In this document: positions 51,919-60,446 of the stretch, piece by piece
Position numbering within the stretch: the first letter of the stretch is position 1
Layout of the letters: each line of letters opens with the position of its first letter
From: Streptomyces sp. SID12501
Lineage (GTDB): Bacteria > Actinomycetota > Actinomycetes > Streptomycetales > Streptomycetaceae
DNA length: 64,000 nucleotides
NCBI RefSeq assembly: GCF_010550245.1
Contig: NZ_JAAGLU010000005.1
Span: 62,001 to 126,000, forward strand
Reading direction: 5' to 3'
The notes under the pieces: generated by a model
What the model was told of the DNA's origin: nothing
The model's input: the letters and a program-made list of their open reading frames with translations, nothing else
Databases searched by the model: none
Program-made: the position numbers and the translations under genes

Positions 51919-52079
51919 GCTTCCCCTCCACATCAGAACCCCCGCGATCCCCCCGGATCCCCCTCCAGACGCCCTGATGACAAGTACGACCGGCGAGGTG
52001 GCGGGAGGGTTGTACGGGAACTGAGAATTTCTTCGGCCGCCCTCGCCGGCACCCCAGCACCTCCGAAACCCCGAAGCAA

Positions 52080-52122
52080 GGAACCGTCCGCACCCGGCGT
52101 CCCACCGGATACGGACGGTTCC
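52080..52122 (-). terminator. hairpin just past the isomerase stop
   Basis: GGAACCGTCCG (52080-52090) pairs exactly with 52112-52122, with a 21-nt loop, 17 bp beyond the stop of the leftward TIM-barrel isomerase gene. Confidence 0.7.
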
Positions 52123-52138
52123 CGCCGCCAGGCTGCTG

Positions 52139-52990
52139 TTACGCCGCGTGCTCCACGAACCGCGCCGCGGTCTCCGCGAGTACCTCGCGCCCGTCCCGGG
52201 CCCACAGCGCGTCGTTGAACAGCTCGACCTCGATGGGACCGGTGTAACCGGCCGCCTCGACGTACGTCCGCCACTCCCGCATGTCGATCGAGCCGTCGCC
52301 GATCTGACCACGGCCGTTGAGGACGCCCTCCGGCAACGGGGTTGTCCAGTCGGCGAGTTGGAAGGTGTGGATACGGCCACCGGCGCCTGCGCGGGCGATC
52401 TGCGCGGGCGCGTTGTCGTCCCACCAGATGTGGTACGTGTCCACCGCGACGCCGACCTGGTGGGCGGGAAAGCGTTCCGCGAGGTCGAGGGCCTGGGTGA
52501 GCGTCGAGACCACGCAGCGGTCGGCGGCGTACATGGGGTGGAGCGGCTCGATGGCCAGCCGTACGCCGTGCTTCTCGGCGTACGGGCCCAGCTCGGTGAG
52601 CGCGTCGGCGATGCGCTCCCGGGCGCCGTACAGGTCCTTCGAGCCGGCCGGCAGGCCACCCGACACCAGGACGAGGGTGTCCGTGCCGAGCGTGGCCGCC
52701 TCGTCGATCGCCCGGCGGTTGTCGGCCAGGGCCTCCGCGCGCTCCGTCGGGTCGATCGCGGTGAAGAAGCCGCCCCGGCAGAGGGTGGTGACGGCGAGAC
52801 CCGCGTCGTGGAGCAGTTTCGCCGCCGCCTCGACGCCGTACTCCTGGACCGGAGCGCGCCACAGGCCAACCCCTGGGACGCCCAACTCCAGGCAGGCGTC
52901 GGCCAGTTCGGGCAGCGACAGTTGCTTCACCGTCATCTGGTTGATGCTGAAGCGCGAGAGATCCGCGGTGCCGCTGCTCACTGGGCTCAC
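52139..52990 (-). CDS. sugar phosphate isomerase/epimerase (TIM barrel)
   Basis: A 283-aa xylose-isomerase-like barrel, probably epimerising or isomerising a sugar or keto acid made by the dehydrogenase upstream. Motifs: LADACLELGVPGVGLW, GLAVTTLCRGGFFT, RLAIEPLHPMYAADRCVV with the metal Glu, GVAVDTYHIWWD with Asp/His, and PIEVELFND with the last Glu. Start is GTG, overlapping the stop of the DUF993 gene (GTGA, 52987-52990). The substrate is unknown. It ends in the hairpin at 52080-52122. Confidence 0.87.
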   Translation of the reverse strand: MSPVSSGTADLSRFSINQMTVKQLSLPELADACLELGVPGVGLWRAPVQEYGVEAAAKLLHDAGLAVTTLCRGGFFTAIDPTERAEALADNRRAIDEAATLGTDTLVLVSGGLPAGSKDLYGARERIADALTELGPYAEKHGVRLAIEPLHPMYAADRCVVSTLTQALDLAERFPAHQVGVAVDTYHIWWDDNAPAQIARAGAGGRIHTFQLADWTTPLPEGVLNGRGQIGDGSIDMREWRTYVEAAGYTGPIEVELFNDALWARDGREVLAETAARFVEHAA

Positions 52991-54144
52991 TGGGTCACTC
53001 CGTACAGGGACAGCAGGTTCTTCATCCGTTCCTCCGCGAGCTTCGGGTCCGGGAACAGGCCAAGTCCGTCGGCGAGTTCGTAGGCGCGCGCGAAGTGCGG
53101 GAGGGAGCGGGCCGACTGCAGCCCGCCGACCATGGTGAAGTGCGACTGGTGGCCGGCCAGCCAGGCCAGGAACACCACGCCCGTCTTGTAGAAGCGGGTC
53201 GGCGTCTGGAAGAGATGGCGGGACAACTCGACGGTGGGGTCGAGGAGTTCACGGAAGCCCGCCGTGTCCCCGGTGTCGAGGACGCGGACCGCTTCGGACG
53301 CCAGCGGGCCCAGCGGGTCGAAGATGCCGAGGAGGGCGTGACTGAAGCCCTGCTCGTCGCCCGCGATCAGCTCGGGGTAGTTGAAGTCGTCGCCCGTGTA
53401 GCAGCGCACGCCCTGCGGGAGGCGGCGGCGGATGTCGATCTCGCGCTGGGCGTCGAGGAGGGACACCTTGATGCCGTCGACCTTGTCGGGGTGGGCGGCG
53501 ATGACGTCGAGGAAGGTCTCGGTCGCCACGTCGAGGTCGCTGGACCCCCAGTAGCCCTCAAGCGCCGGGTCGAACATCGGGCCCAGCCAGTGCAGGACCA
53601 CCGGCTCGGCGGACTGGCGCAGCAGATGGCCGTAGATGTCGAGGTAGTCCTCGGGGCCCTTCGCCGCCGCGGCCAGGGCGCGGGACGCCATCAGGATCGT
53701 CCGGGCGCCCGCCTCCTCGACGAGGCCGAGCTGCTCCTCGTACGCCTTGCGGATGTCCGCCAAGGAGGCGCCGGGGGTGGTCAGTTGGTCGGTGCCGACG
53801 CCGCAGGCGATGAGACCGCCCACCGACTTGGCCTCGGCCGCGGACCGGCGGATCAGTTCGGCCGCGCCCGCCCAGTCCAGGCCCATGCCGCGCTGGGCGG
53901 TGTCCATGGCCTCCGCGACGCCGAGGCCGTGGGACCACAGGTGGCGGCGGAAGGCGAGGGTGGCGTCCCAGTCGACGGCGGCCGGGGAGTCCGGGGACAC
54001 GTCCGCGTACGGGTCGGCGACGACATGGGCGGCCGAGTAGACCGTACGGGAGGTGAAGGGGGTGCCGGGGGTGAGGGCGAGGGGGGTGGCGCGTGGCTCG
54101 TACGCCCGCAACACCCCCGTAGCGTCCGGGAGTCGGATGGTCAC
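52987..54144 (-). CDS. DUF993 dihydrodipicolinate synthase-like protein
   Basis: A 385-aa protein of the DUF993 family, distantly related to DapA-type Schiff-base aldolases. The barrel strands are seen as SVGGLIACGVGTDQL, ARTILMASRALAAAA, PVVLHWLGPMFDP, DGIKVSLLDAQREIDIR (with the Lys that is a candidate Schiff-base residue), GVRCYTGDDFNYPELI and FYKTGVVFLAWLAGHQSHFTMVGG. An aldolase or lyase acting on the oxidised sugar is likely. Both ends overlap neighbours in GTGA junctions, so the three genes form a tight operon. Confidence 0.85.
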   Translation of the reverse strand: MTIRLPDATGVLRAYEPRATPLALTPGTPFTSRTVYSAAHVVADPYADVSPDSPAAVDWDATLAFRRHLWSHGLGVAEAMDTAQRGMGLDWAGAAELIRRSAAEAKSVGGLIACGVGTDQLTTPGASLADIRKAYEEQLGLVEEAGARTILMASRALAAAAKGPEDYLDIYGHLLRQSAEPVVLHWLGPMFDPALEGYWGSSDLDVATETFLDVIAAHPDKVDGIKVSLLDAQREIDIRRRLPQGVRCYTGDDFNYPELIAGDEQGFSHALLGIFDPLGPLASEAVRVLDTGDTAGFRELLDPTVELSRHLFQTPTRFYKTGVVFLAWLAGHQSHFTMVGGLQSARSLPHFARAYELADGLGLFPDPKLAEERMKNLLSLYGVTQ

Positions 54145-55298
54145 AGCGAGATCTCCGGTACGTCGAGACGGACGCCCTCCGCCGAGGACTTCAGGCCCAG
54201 TTCGGCGAGCTGGACACCGCGGGCGCCGGCCAGCAGGTCCCACTGGTAGGGCGCGTCGGCGTAGACGTGCTTCAGGAACAGCTCCCACTGGGCCTTGAAG
54301 CCGTTGTCGAACTCGGCGTTGTCCGGGATCTCCTGCCACTGGTCGCGGAAGGAGTAGGTCGCCGGGATGTCCGGGTTCCAGACCGGCTTGGGCGTGGAAC
54401 TGCGGTGCTGTACGCGGCAGTTGCGCAGACCGGCGACGGCCGACCCTTCCGTGCCGTCGACCTGGAACTCGACGAGTTCGTCGCGGTTGACCCGTACTGT
54501 CCAGGAGGAGTTGATCTGGGCGATGGCGCCGCCCTCGAGTTCGAAGATGCCGTAGGCGGCGTCGTCGGCCGTGGCGTCGTACGGCTTGTCGTTCTCGTCC
54601 CAGCGCTGCGGGATGTGCGTGGCGGTGAGGGCCTGGACGGACTTCACCCTGCCGAACAGCTCGTGCAGCACGTACTCCCAGTGCGGGAACATGTCGACAA
54701 CGATGCCACCGCCGTCCTCGGAGCGGTAGTTCCAGCTCGGGCGCTGGGCGGACTGCCAGTCGCCCTCGAAGACCCAGTAGCCGAACTCGCCCCGGATGGA
54801 GAGGATGCGGCCGAAGAAGCCGCCGTCGATGAGGCGCTTGAGCTTCAGCAGGCCCGGGAGGAACAGCTTGTCCTGGACGACGCCGTGGCGCACACCGGCC
54901 GCGTTCGCCAGCCGGGCCAGCTCCAGCGCGCCGTCGAGGCCGGTGGCGGTGGGCTTCTCCGTGTAGATGTGCTTGCCCGCCGCGATGGCCTTCCTGATCG
55001 ACTCCTCGCGCGCGGAGGTGACCTGCGCGTCGAAGTAGATGTCGACGGTCGGGTCGGCGAGGACCTCGTCCACGTTGGTGGAGACGTTCTCCGGGTCCAG
55101 GCCGTGCTGCTCGGCGAGCGCCTTCAGCGCGTGCTCGCGGCGGCCGACCAGGATCGGTTCCGGCCACAGCACGGTACCGTCGCCGAGGTCGAGGCCGCCC
55201 TGCTCGCGCAGGGCGAGGATCGAGCGGACCAGGTGCTGGCGATAGCCCATGCGCCCGGTCACGCCGTTCATGGCGATACGCACCGTCTTGCGTGTCAC
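54141..55298 (-). CDS. Gfo/Idh/MocA-family oxidoreductase
   Basis: A 385-aa NAD(P)-dependent dehydrogenase, first gene of the leftward sugar operon. The Rossmann fold begins VRIAMNGVTGRMGYRQHL, an atypical GxTGxxG in place of the usual GxGxxG. EKPTATG is the family's signature Lys region, and DGGGIVVDMFPHWEYVLHELFG holds the Asp/His catalytic elements. GTG start at 55298 with GAAGGGA upstream. Substrate unknown. The operon is divergent from a LacI-type regulator, with LacI-like operators between. Confidence 0.9.
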   Translation of the reverse strand: MTRKTVRIAMNGVTGRMGYRQHLVRSILALREQGGLDLGDGTVLWPEPILVGRREHALKALAEQHGLDPENVSTNVDEVLADPTVDIYFDAQVTSAREESIRKAIAAGKHIYTEKPTATGLDGALELARLANAAGVRHGVVQDKLFLPGLLKLKRLIDGGFFGRILSIRGEFGYWVFEGDWQSAQRPSWNYRSEDGGGIVVDMFPHWEYVLHELFGRVKSVQALTATHIPQRWDENDKPYDATADDAAYGIFELEGGAIAQINSSWTVRVNRDELVEFQVDGTEGSAVAGLRNCRVQHRSSTPKPVWNPDIPATYSFRDQWQEIPDNAEFDNGFKAQWELFLKHVYADAPYQWDLLAGARGVQLAELGLKSSAEGVRLDVPEISL

Positions 55299-55633
55299 GT
55301 CTTTCCCTTCGTAGGTGCCACAGGGGGCGGGGTACGCGGTGTACGCGCCGCGTACGCCCGGTGGAAGAGCTGCCCCCTGGCGGCCCTACTGGCAAGCGTT
55401 GCAGCAAGCGCTTTCTATCTAGGGAGAAGCTAGCCTCTGTGCAGCGGTCTGGACAAGAGCACAGAGGCGCCGAAATGTTCGAGGGGGCGAACGGCGAGGG
55501 CCAAAGGTCATAGGGTCTGCATCGGTATGGACCTGAAGACGCAAAATACGACAACTTACAGCGACGCGATAGACGACAAGTTGTTGAACGGCTTGTTGCC
55601 GGACGACAAGTCGCGCGACCGGAGGACAACGAG
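55299..55633. promoter_or_regulatory. divergent control region with LacI-type operator
   Basis: The 335-bp gap between the sugar operon and its divergent LacI gene. GCAAGCGTTGC (55392-55402, arms GCAA/TTGC) runs into AAGCGCTT (55406-55413, perfect), giving two side-by-side LacI/GalR-like half or full sites, followed by CTATCTAGGGAGAAGCTAG. Nearer the regulator gene lie ACAACTT (55551-55557) and its complement AAGTTGT (55578-55584), and repeated GACGACAAGT words. No protein gene in it. Confidence 0.6.
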
Positions 55634-56680
55634 ATGACGGTGACCCTGGCGGACGTGGCGGCCCGCGCGCAGGTCTCGCCCGCGACGGTGTCGCGCGTAC
55701 TGAACGGGAACTATCCCGTGGCCGCATCCACCCGTGAGCGGGTGCTGCGCGCCGTGGACGACCTGGACTACGTGCTCAACGGCCCCGCGAGCGCGCTCGC
55801 CGCGGCCACGTCCGACCTGGTCGGGATTCTGGTCAACGACATCGCCGACCCCTTCTTCGGGATCATGGCGAGCGCGATCCAGTCGGAGGTCTCGGGCCCT
55901 GGCGGGCGCGCGGGCGGCGAACGGCTGGCGGTCGTGTGCAACACGGGCGGCTCGCCGGAGCGCGAGCTGACGTACCTCACCCTGCTGCAGAGGCAGCGCG
56001 CGGCGGCGGTCGTACTGACCGGCGGCGCGGTGGAGAACCCGGCGCACCTCGCGGCCGTCTCGGCGAAGCTGCGGCGGCTCGCGGAGGCGGGCACGAGGGT
56101 GGTGCTGTGCGGGCGCCCGCCGGCGCCGGACACGTCGGCGATCGCACTGACCTTCGACAACCGCGGGGGCGGGCAGGAGCTGACCGAACACCTGATCGGG
56201 CTCGGGCACCGGCGGCTGGGGTACATCGCGGGGCCGGAGGAACGGACGACGACCCGGGACCGGCTGGAGGGGCACCGGGCGGCGCTGGCGGTCCACGGGA
56301 TCGACGAGGACCCCCGGTGGACCGTTTACGGGCGGTACGACCGCCGGTCGGGGTACGAGGCCACGCTGGAGCTGCTGCGCCGGGACCCGTCGCTGACGGC
56401 TGTCGTCGCCGCGAACGACTCCGTCGCGATCGGCGCGTGCGCGGCACTGCGGGAGTCGGGGCGGCGGATCCCGGACGACGTGTCCGTCGCCGGGTTCGAC
56501 GATCTGCCGTTCAGTGTGGACGCGGTGCCTTCGCTGACGACGGTGCGGTTGCCGTTGTCGGAGGCGGGGGCCCGGGCGGGGCGGATCGCGATGGGACGTG
56601 AGGATCCACCGCCCGGGGGGATCGCCACGGTTCGGGGGGAGCTGATGGTCCGGGGGTCCTCGGGGGTGCCTCGGAGGTAG
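55634..56680 (+). CDS. LacI-family transcriptional regulator
   Basis: A 348-aa repressor: HTH TLADVAARAQVSPATVSRVLN (4-24) with hinge GPASALAAA, then a two-lobe effector domain (LVGILVNDIADPFFGIM..., RLGYIAGPEERTTTRDRLEGH, VVAANDSVAIGACAAL, VAGFDDLPFS). The ATG at 55634 follows CGGAGGACAACGAG. It is divergent from the Gfo/Idh operon and most likely controls it through the GCAAGCG-type sites at 55392-55413. Confidence 0.92.
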   Translation: MTVTLADVAARAQVSPATVSRVLNGNYPVAASTRERVLRAVDDLDYVLNGPASALAAATSDLVGILVNDIADPFFGIMASAIQSEVSGPGGRAGGERLAVVCNTGGSPERELTYLTLLQRQRAAAVVLTGGAVENPAHLAAVSAKLRRLAEAGTRVVLCGRPPAPDTSAIALTFDNRGGGQELTEHLIGLGHRRLGYIAGPEERTTTRDRLEGHRAALAVHGIDEDPRWTVYGRYDRRSGYEATLELLRRDPSLTAVVAANDSVAIGACAALRESGRRIPDDVSVAGFDDLPFSVDAVPSLTTVRLPLSEAGARAGRIAMGREDPPPGGIATVRGELMVRGSSGVPRR

Positions 56681-56745
56681 GGGGTGGCGCGGGCGGGGGC
56701 GGTTTCCCGCGTGGGTTCGGGGTGTCGCCGAGTCGGGCCCTCAAG

Positions 56746-56782
56746 CCGAGTCGGGCTCTCACAGGGACACGCCTCGACTCGG
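56746..56782. terminator. inverted repeat around the end of a small membrane-protein gene
   Basis: CCGAGTCG (56746-56753) and its complement (56775-56782) enclose the stop of the leftward small gene (56759). GAGTCGGGC-type direct repeats precede it (56728-56756). Possible shared terminator with the LacI gene that ends at 56680. Confidence 0.4.
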
Positions 56783-57055
56783 CGGTGGGTTGTCGTCCTC
56801 GGGAGGCTCCTCGCTCCGCCAGGTGAAGCCGTCCAGGGAGCCACCTGACGTCTCCTCGGCCTTCACCGGCGGATGCCGCCACCACGTGACCAGCGACACC
56901 CCCGAGGCCAGCATCCAGCCCGCCAGGATCATCACGACCAGGCACCCCAGGACCAGCCCCGTCATCCCCAGGAACCCGAACTTCGCCAGCATCCAGGGGA
57001 TCTGGTCCTCACCGCAGCCACAGGCCAGGCGGCCGTCCGCCAAAGAGGTCGTCAT
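56759..57055 (-). CDS. small membrane protein, function unknown
   Basis: A 98-aa protein with a short N-terminal part holding a CGCGED motif, one or two closely spaced hydrophobic helices (about 20-50, WMLAKFGFLGMTGLVLGCLVVMILAG-type) and an acidic, Pro-rich cytoplasmic tail ending PPPSRGVSL. No family recognised. The helix and tail suggest a membrane anchor or a partner subunit. Start: ATG at 57055 without a good ribosome site, or GTG at 57094. It stands alone between a LacI gene and a SnoaL-like gene. Confidence 0.6.
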   Translation of the reverse strand: MTTSLADGRLACGCGEDQIPWMLAKFGFLGMTGLVLGCLVVMILAGWMLASGVSLVTWWRHPPVKAEETSGGSLDGFTWRSEEPPEDDNPPPSRGVSL

Positions 57056-57291
57056 AGGGGCAGCGTGCCCACGCCCCACACCGCGAGCACACACGGCGTG
57101 GAACCGTCGCCCGACGGTTACGGTTCCGAGATCCCGTGTCCGGGAGATGACCTACTGAATGTTCCGCTCCGGTCCGGCAAGCCGCGCCGGAGCGATCAAC
57201 GGGCTTGAACAACAGGCGTCCCGTCCCGAACCAGAGGACAATGGGCCCCGTCGGTCGGACATCGCCCACACACCGAAAGGTGGCGATCACC

Positions 57292-57687
57292 ATGACTGAG
57301 CACCCGCACGCAGCCCTCGTACGCAAGGGCTTCGACGCCTTCTCGCGCGGTGACATGGACACACTGCGCGGAATGATGGCGGCGGACGCCACGCACCACG
57401 TACCCGGAAGCCATCCTCTCTCCGGGGACTTCAAGGGGCAGGACGCGATCATCGACATGTACCGTCGGCTCGGCGAGGAAACGGCCGGGACCATGCGCGT
57501 CATGCTGATGAACGTCCTCGTCGACGGCCGGGGGCACGCGGTCGCCGTGCACCGTTTCACCGCCGAGCGCCAGGGGCGGCGGATCGACGAGGTCGGCGGC
57601 ATCGTCTTCCGGGTCGTCGGGGACAAGATCACCGACCTCGACGAGTGCGTCGAGGACATCGACCGCAGCAACGAGTTCTGGGGTTGA
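57292..57687 (+). CDS. SnoaL-like / NTF2-like protein
   Basis: A 131-aa alpha+beta cone-shaped protein: VRKGFDAFSRGDMDTLRGMMAADATHHVPGSHPLSGDFKGQDAIIDMYRRL is the typical SnoaL/NTF2 start, with conserved His and Asp pocket residues, followed by DGRGHAVAVHRFTAERQGRRID and DKITDLDECVEDIDRSNEFWG. Family members include isomerases, cyclases and binding proteins; function cannot be named. The ATG follows AAAGGTGG by 8 bp. No operon partner. Confidence 0.83.
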   Translation: MTEHPHAALVRKGFDAFSRGDMDTLRGMMAADATHHVPGSHPLSGDFKGQDAIIDMYRRLGEETAGTMRVMLMNVLVDGRGHAVAVHRFTAERQGRRIDEVGGIVFRVVGDKITDLDECVEDIDRSNEFWG

Positions 57688-58555
57688 GTCACCGCCTCCG
57701 GACCGTCCAGATCCTTCGGCGGGGTGCCTCGGCGTGATGCCGGGCATCCCGCCCTTCATACGCCGCTCCCATACCGGCCGGCCGGCACTGTGGCGAAGCG
57801 GCAGCAGCCTGCCGAGTGTGTTGCTGACGCCGTCTCAGACTCCTCCGTCACGCCGGGAACCCGGATCCCGCGAACCCGACCACCCTACCAAGTCACGGAG
57901 TTATTGACCGTCAACTCCCGCGCCTGAGTGCGTAGTTACCGTACGGTTCGGTAATTCCCGGTAGTGACTCCTCGGTAGCGTTTCGTTCATTGAGTCCGTT
58001 CACGCCTGATCTTGACGGCCGCACCGCATGGCTGCATGATCAGCGCTGAACCAGAGCCGCATAACCCCGAAGAAGTCTCCCCACAGGACTTGACCAGTCC
58101 CACGCGACTTCTTCACATCGGAAGACGGGGCACGAGGTCTTCGGACGGGGGCACTAAAAAGTGCTGCCCTCCCTCGATGCTGCGCTTCTTCCTTCATCGC
58201 CCTTCCGTGCGATTACGGAATCACCTCCAAAGACCCCCCACCTTCTTTTGGAGTCGTACATCACCCGTTCCCCACCCCTCGCCTGATCAGCGTCCCCTTC
58301 TTCCTTTTTCGTGAGCTCTCCCCTCTTTCCTCTTCCCTCTTTCCACACCTTCCCGCTATTTCTTTACGGGTGTGAAAGGGGCGTCTACGCCTGCCCGAAA
58401 ACAGAATTGAATCAGCGTTTTAAGAAGTTACGGCCGAACGGTTTCCAAAGTATTGACTTCACATCCGGGGAGCTCCATATTGATGGCCACCACCCCCCAA
58501 CCTTCGAATTCGGATCTCACTGGAGGTCCGTTCTCGTGGACAGTCAGGAGACAAA
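57688..58555. other. 868-bp gene-free, pyrimidine-rich region
   Basis: No gene supported. From about 57950 the sequence becomes clearly less GC-rich and, at 58240-58370, a run of C and T (CTCTCCCCTCTTTCCTCTTCC type) on the + strand. It contains hairpins: GCACT-AAAA-AGTGC (58151-58164), TTCCGT/ACGGAA (58203-58220) and CTCCAAA/TTTGGAG (58225-58253). Its end holds a good promoter for the secreted-protein island. Composition unlike the surroundings suggests a foreign or specially regulated segment. Confidence 0.5.
58453..58481 (+). promoter_or_regulatory. promoter candidate of the secreted-protein island
   Basis: TTGACT (58453-58458) and CATATT (58476-58481) with a 17-bp spacer, matching the housekeeping -35/-10 pattern at most positions. 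Transcription would start about 70 nt before the GTG at 58556. The ribosome site CAGGAGACAAA is at 58545-58555. Confidence 0.55.
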
Positions 58556-58996
58556 GTGGCGATCACGCTCCCGTTCAACCGCAAGGCGGTCCTGGCCGCT
58601 CTCGTTATCACAGCAGCGGCGGCCACCACGGTCACGGTGCCCGGAACGGCGGAAGCCCAGTCGGGCTCCCGTATCTGCGGGAATTACTGGGAGGCCCGGG
58701 CCAACGGAAAGACGGTCGGGATCATCGCGAAGGTTCTGGAGGTGCCCAAGGTCGACTTCGGTATCTGCCTTCGCGTCATCGACAAGACGAACAGCATCAG
58801 CGGCCGGAGCCTGCCGGGCTACAACGGCACGGTGACGTGGAACCCGCGTCACGCCATGCGGTCCTGGACCTGCGAGGAGGCCGGCGATCTGTTCAACGAC
58901 AAGTACGGGAACGACCCCTGCCTCGACATGAACCGGGTAGACCTCATCGGCCAGGTGGCGAACCGCACGCCCCGCGAGTTGTCGCAGGTGTACTGA
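58556..58996 (+). CDS. small secreted four-Cys protein (type A)
   Basis: No known family. A 146-aa precursor with signal peptide about 1-34 (RKAVLAALVITAAAATTV..., ending GTAEAQ). The mature part starts SGSRICGNYW and has four Cys (RICGNY, GICLRV, WTCEEA, DPCLDM) that match those of the protein at 60447 in order and spacing, so two disulfides are likely. It ends QVANRTPRELSQVY. GTG start with AGGAG 5-6 bp upstream. The next gene, type B, starts 2 bp after its stop, so the two are co-translated. Confidence 0.8.
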   Translation: MAITLPFNRKAVLAALVITAAAATTVTVPGTAEAQSGSRICGNYWEARANGKTVGIIAKVLEVPKVDFGICLRVIDKTNSISGRSLPGYNGTVTWNPRHAMRSWTCEEAGDLFNDKYGNDPCLDMNRVDLIGQVANRTPRELSQVY

Positions 58997-58998
58997 GC

Positions 58999-59634
58999 AT
59001 GTTCAAAACCACATGGCTGAATCGCGTGCTGATGTGCGGGGCTCTCGCCGTCGCAACGCTGGCCACGACAGAGGGCACGGCTAGCGCCGCCACCCAGTGC
59101 TTCAGCCAGAGCTATTCCGACGGCGCGAATATCGTCCCCGGAACCGGCGGCGGAAACGTCACCCGCTCGATCACCCGGCAACGGGCCGCCAACACCTGGG
59201 ACGACTGGGTATGGCGCGGCACCGAATTCCAGTGCCCGCGAGGCCGGACCTGCGACTACGCGTGGGAGAAGTCGAAGACGACGACCACCGGCTGGGCCAT
59301 CGGCGGCGGAATCGAACTCGGTAATGCCAGCTCACCCTCCAAGAAGTGGTACAACGCCACGGTTCCCCTCGTCGTCGGCTATCAGAGAACCACGCAGCTC
59401 ACCACCGCATTCACCTGGACCGTGCATCTCAACGGCGGTGACGTCGCACAGCCCGTTCAGGTAGCGGTCCGCCGCTGGACCCAGGGCGACTTCGCCGGCG
59501 GCTGGGTCAGGACGAACCGCGGCTGCCAGGGCGGCACCACCTACGAATGGAACGGGAACACCAGGTTCGGCGACTGGACCCGAAACGTCTTCGAGAAGGA
59601 AAAGGTCGGCTACGCCGTCAACGGCCGTATGTGA
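58999..59634 (+). CDS. secreted beta-rich protein (type B, copy 1)
   Basis: No known family. A 211-aa precursor with signal peptide about 1-31 (NRVLMCGALAVATLATTEGTASA). The mature protein, beginning ATQCFSQSYSDGANIVPG, has four Cys (TQCF, FQCPRG, RTCDYA, RGCQGG), many Trp and Thr, and alternating polar/hydrophobic stretches, e.g. TTTTGWAIGGGIELGN and FTWTVHLNGG, as in beta-barrel or aerolysin-like proteins; that is inference only. No membrane helix after the signal. The 585 bp from 59051 recur identically at 59769, so this and copy 2 give identical mature proteins. Confidence 0.8.
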   Translation: MFKTTWLNRVLMCGALAVATLATTEGTASAATQCFSQSYSDGANIVPGTGGGNVTRSITRQRAANTWDDWVWRGTEFQCPRGRTCDYAWEKSKTTTTGWAIGGGIELGNASSPSKKWYNATVPLVVGYQRTTQLTTAFTWTVHLNGGDVAQPVQVAVRRWTQGDFAGGWVRTNRGCQGGTTYEWNGNTRFGDWTRNVFEKEKVGYAVNGRM

Positions 59635-59716
59635 CCCGGCTCATCGACGTATCGCGTATCTCCCGATGCGCTCAGAAGTCATTCAGGGAATTCCATTTCC
59701 AGGAAAGGGCACAACC

Positions 59717-60352
59717 ATGCGCAGTAGAACTTGGTTGAATCGCGTTCTGATGTGCGGGGCTCTCGCCCTCGCAACGCTGGCCACGACAGAGGGCACGGCT
59801 AGCGCCGCCACCCAGTGCTTCAGCCAGAGCTATTCCGACGGCGCGAATATCGTCCCCGGAACCGGCGGCGGAAACGTCACCCGCTCGATCACCCGGCAAC
59901 GGGCCGCCAACACCTGGGACGACTGGGTATGGCGCGGCACCGAATTCCAGTGCCCGCGAGGCCGGACCTGCGACTACGCGTGGGAGAAGTCGAAGACGAC
60001 GACCACCGGCTGGGCCATCGGCGGCGGAATCGAACTCGGTAATGCCAGCTCACCCTCCAAGAAGTGGTACAACGCCACGGTTCCCCTCGTCGTCGGCTAT
60101 CAGAGAACCACGCAGCTCACCACCGCATTCACCTGGACCGTGCATCTCAACGGCGGTGACGTCGCACAGCCCGTTCAGGTAGCGGTCCGCCGCTGGACCC
60201 AGGGCGACTTCGCCGGCGGCTGGGTCAGGACGAACCGCGGCTGCCAGGGCGGCACCACCTACGAATGGAACGGGAACACCAGGTTCGGCGACTGGACCCG
60301 AAACGTCTTCGAGAAGGAAAAGGTCGGCTACGCCGTCAACGGCCGTATGTGA
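59717..60352 (+). CDS. secreted beta-rich protein (type B, copy 2)
   Basis: Tandem copy of the upstream gene, 211 aa. It differs only before position 59769: the first residues (RSRTWLNRVLMCGALALATL) and upstream leader are different, the mature sequence is identical. It has its own ribosome site, AGGAAAGGG, 16 bp before the ATG. The 82-bp spacer between the copies shares nothing obvious with the leader of copy 1. Identity at silent positions points to a very recent duplication or to gene conversion. Keeping two copies suggests a dosage need or an ongoing exchange. Confidence 0.8.
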   Translation: MRSRTWLNRVLMCGALALATLATTEGTASAATQCFSQSYSDGANIVPGTGGGNVTRSITRQRAANTWDDWVWRGTEFQCPRGRTCDYAWEKSKTTTTGWAIGGGIELGNASSPSKKWYNATVPLVVGYQRTTQLTTAFTWTVHLNGGDVAQPVQVAVRRWTQGDFAGGWVRTNRGCQGGTTYEWNGNTRFGDWTRNVFEKEKVGYAVNGRM

Positions 60353-60446
60353 CAAGGCAGTTCAGCCTCCCCTCTCCCCCCACTCTCCCTCTCCCCCCAC
60401 TCCCCCTCTCTCCTCTCCCCTGTCTTCACTCCTCAAGGAGGTACGC

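Larger units (their letters stand above)
51768..52138. other. spacer with two strong hairpins
   Basis: No gene seen. Two perfect inverted repeats mark the end of the leftward sugar operon: an 11-bp stem at 52080-52122 and a 15-bp stem at 51885-51918. Between 51768 and 51880 is the upstream region of the DHFR-like gene, without a clear promoter. Confidence 0.6.
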
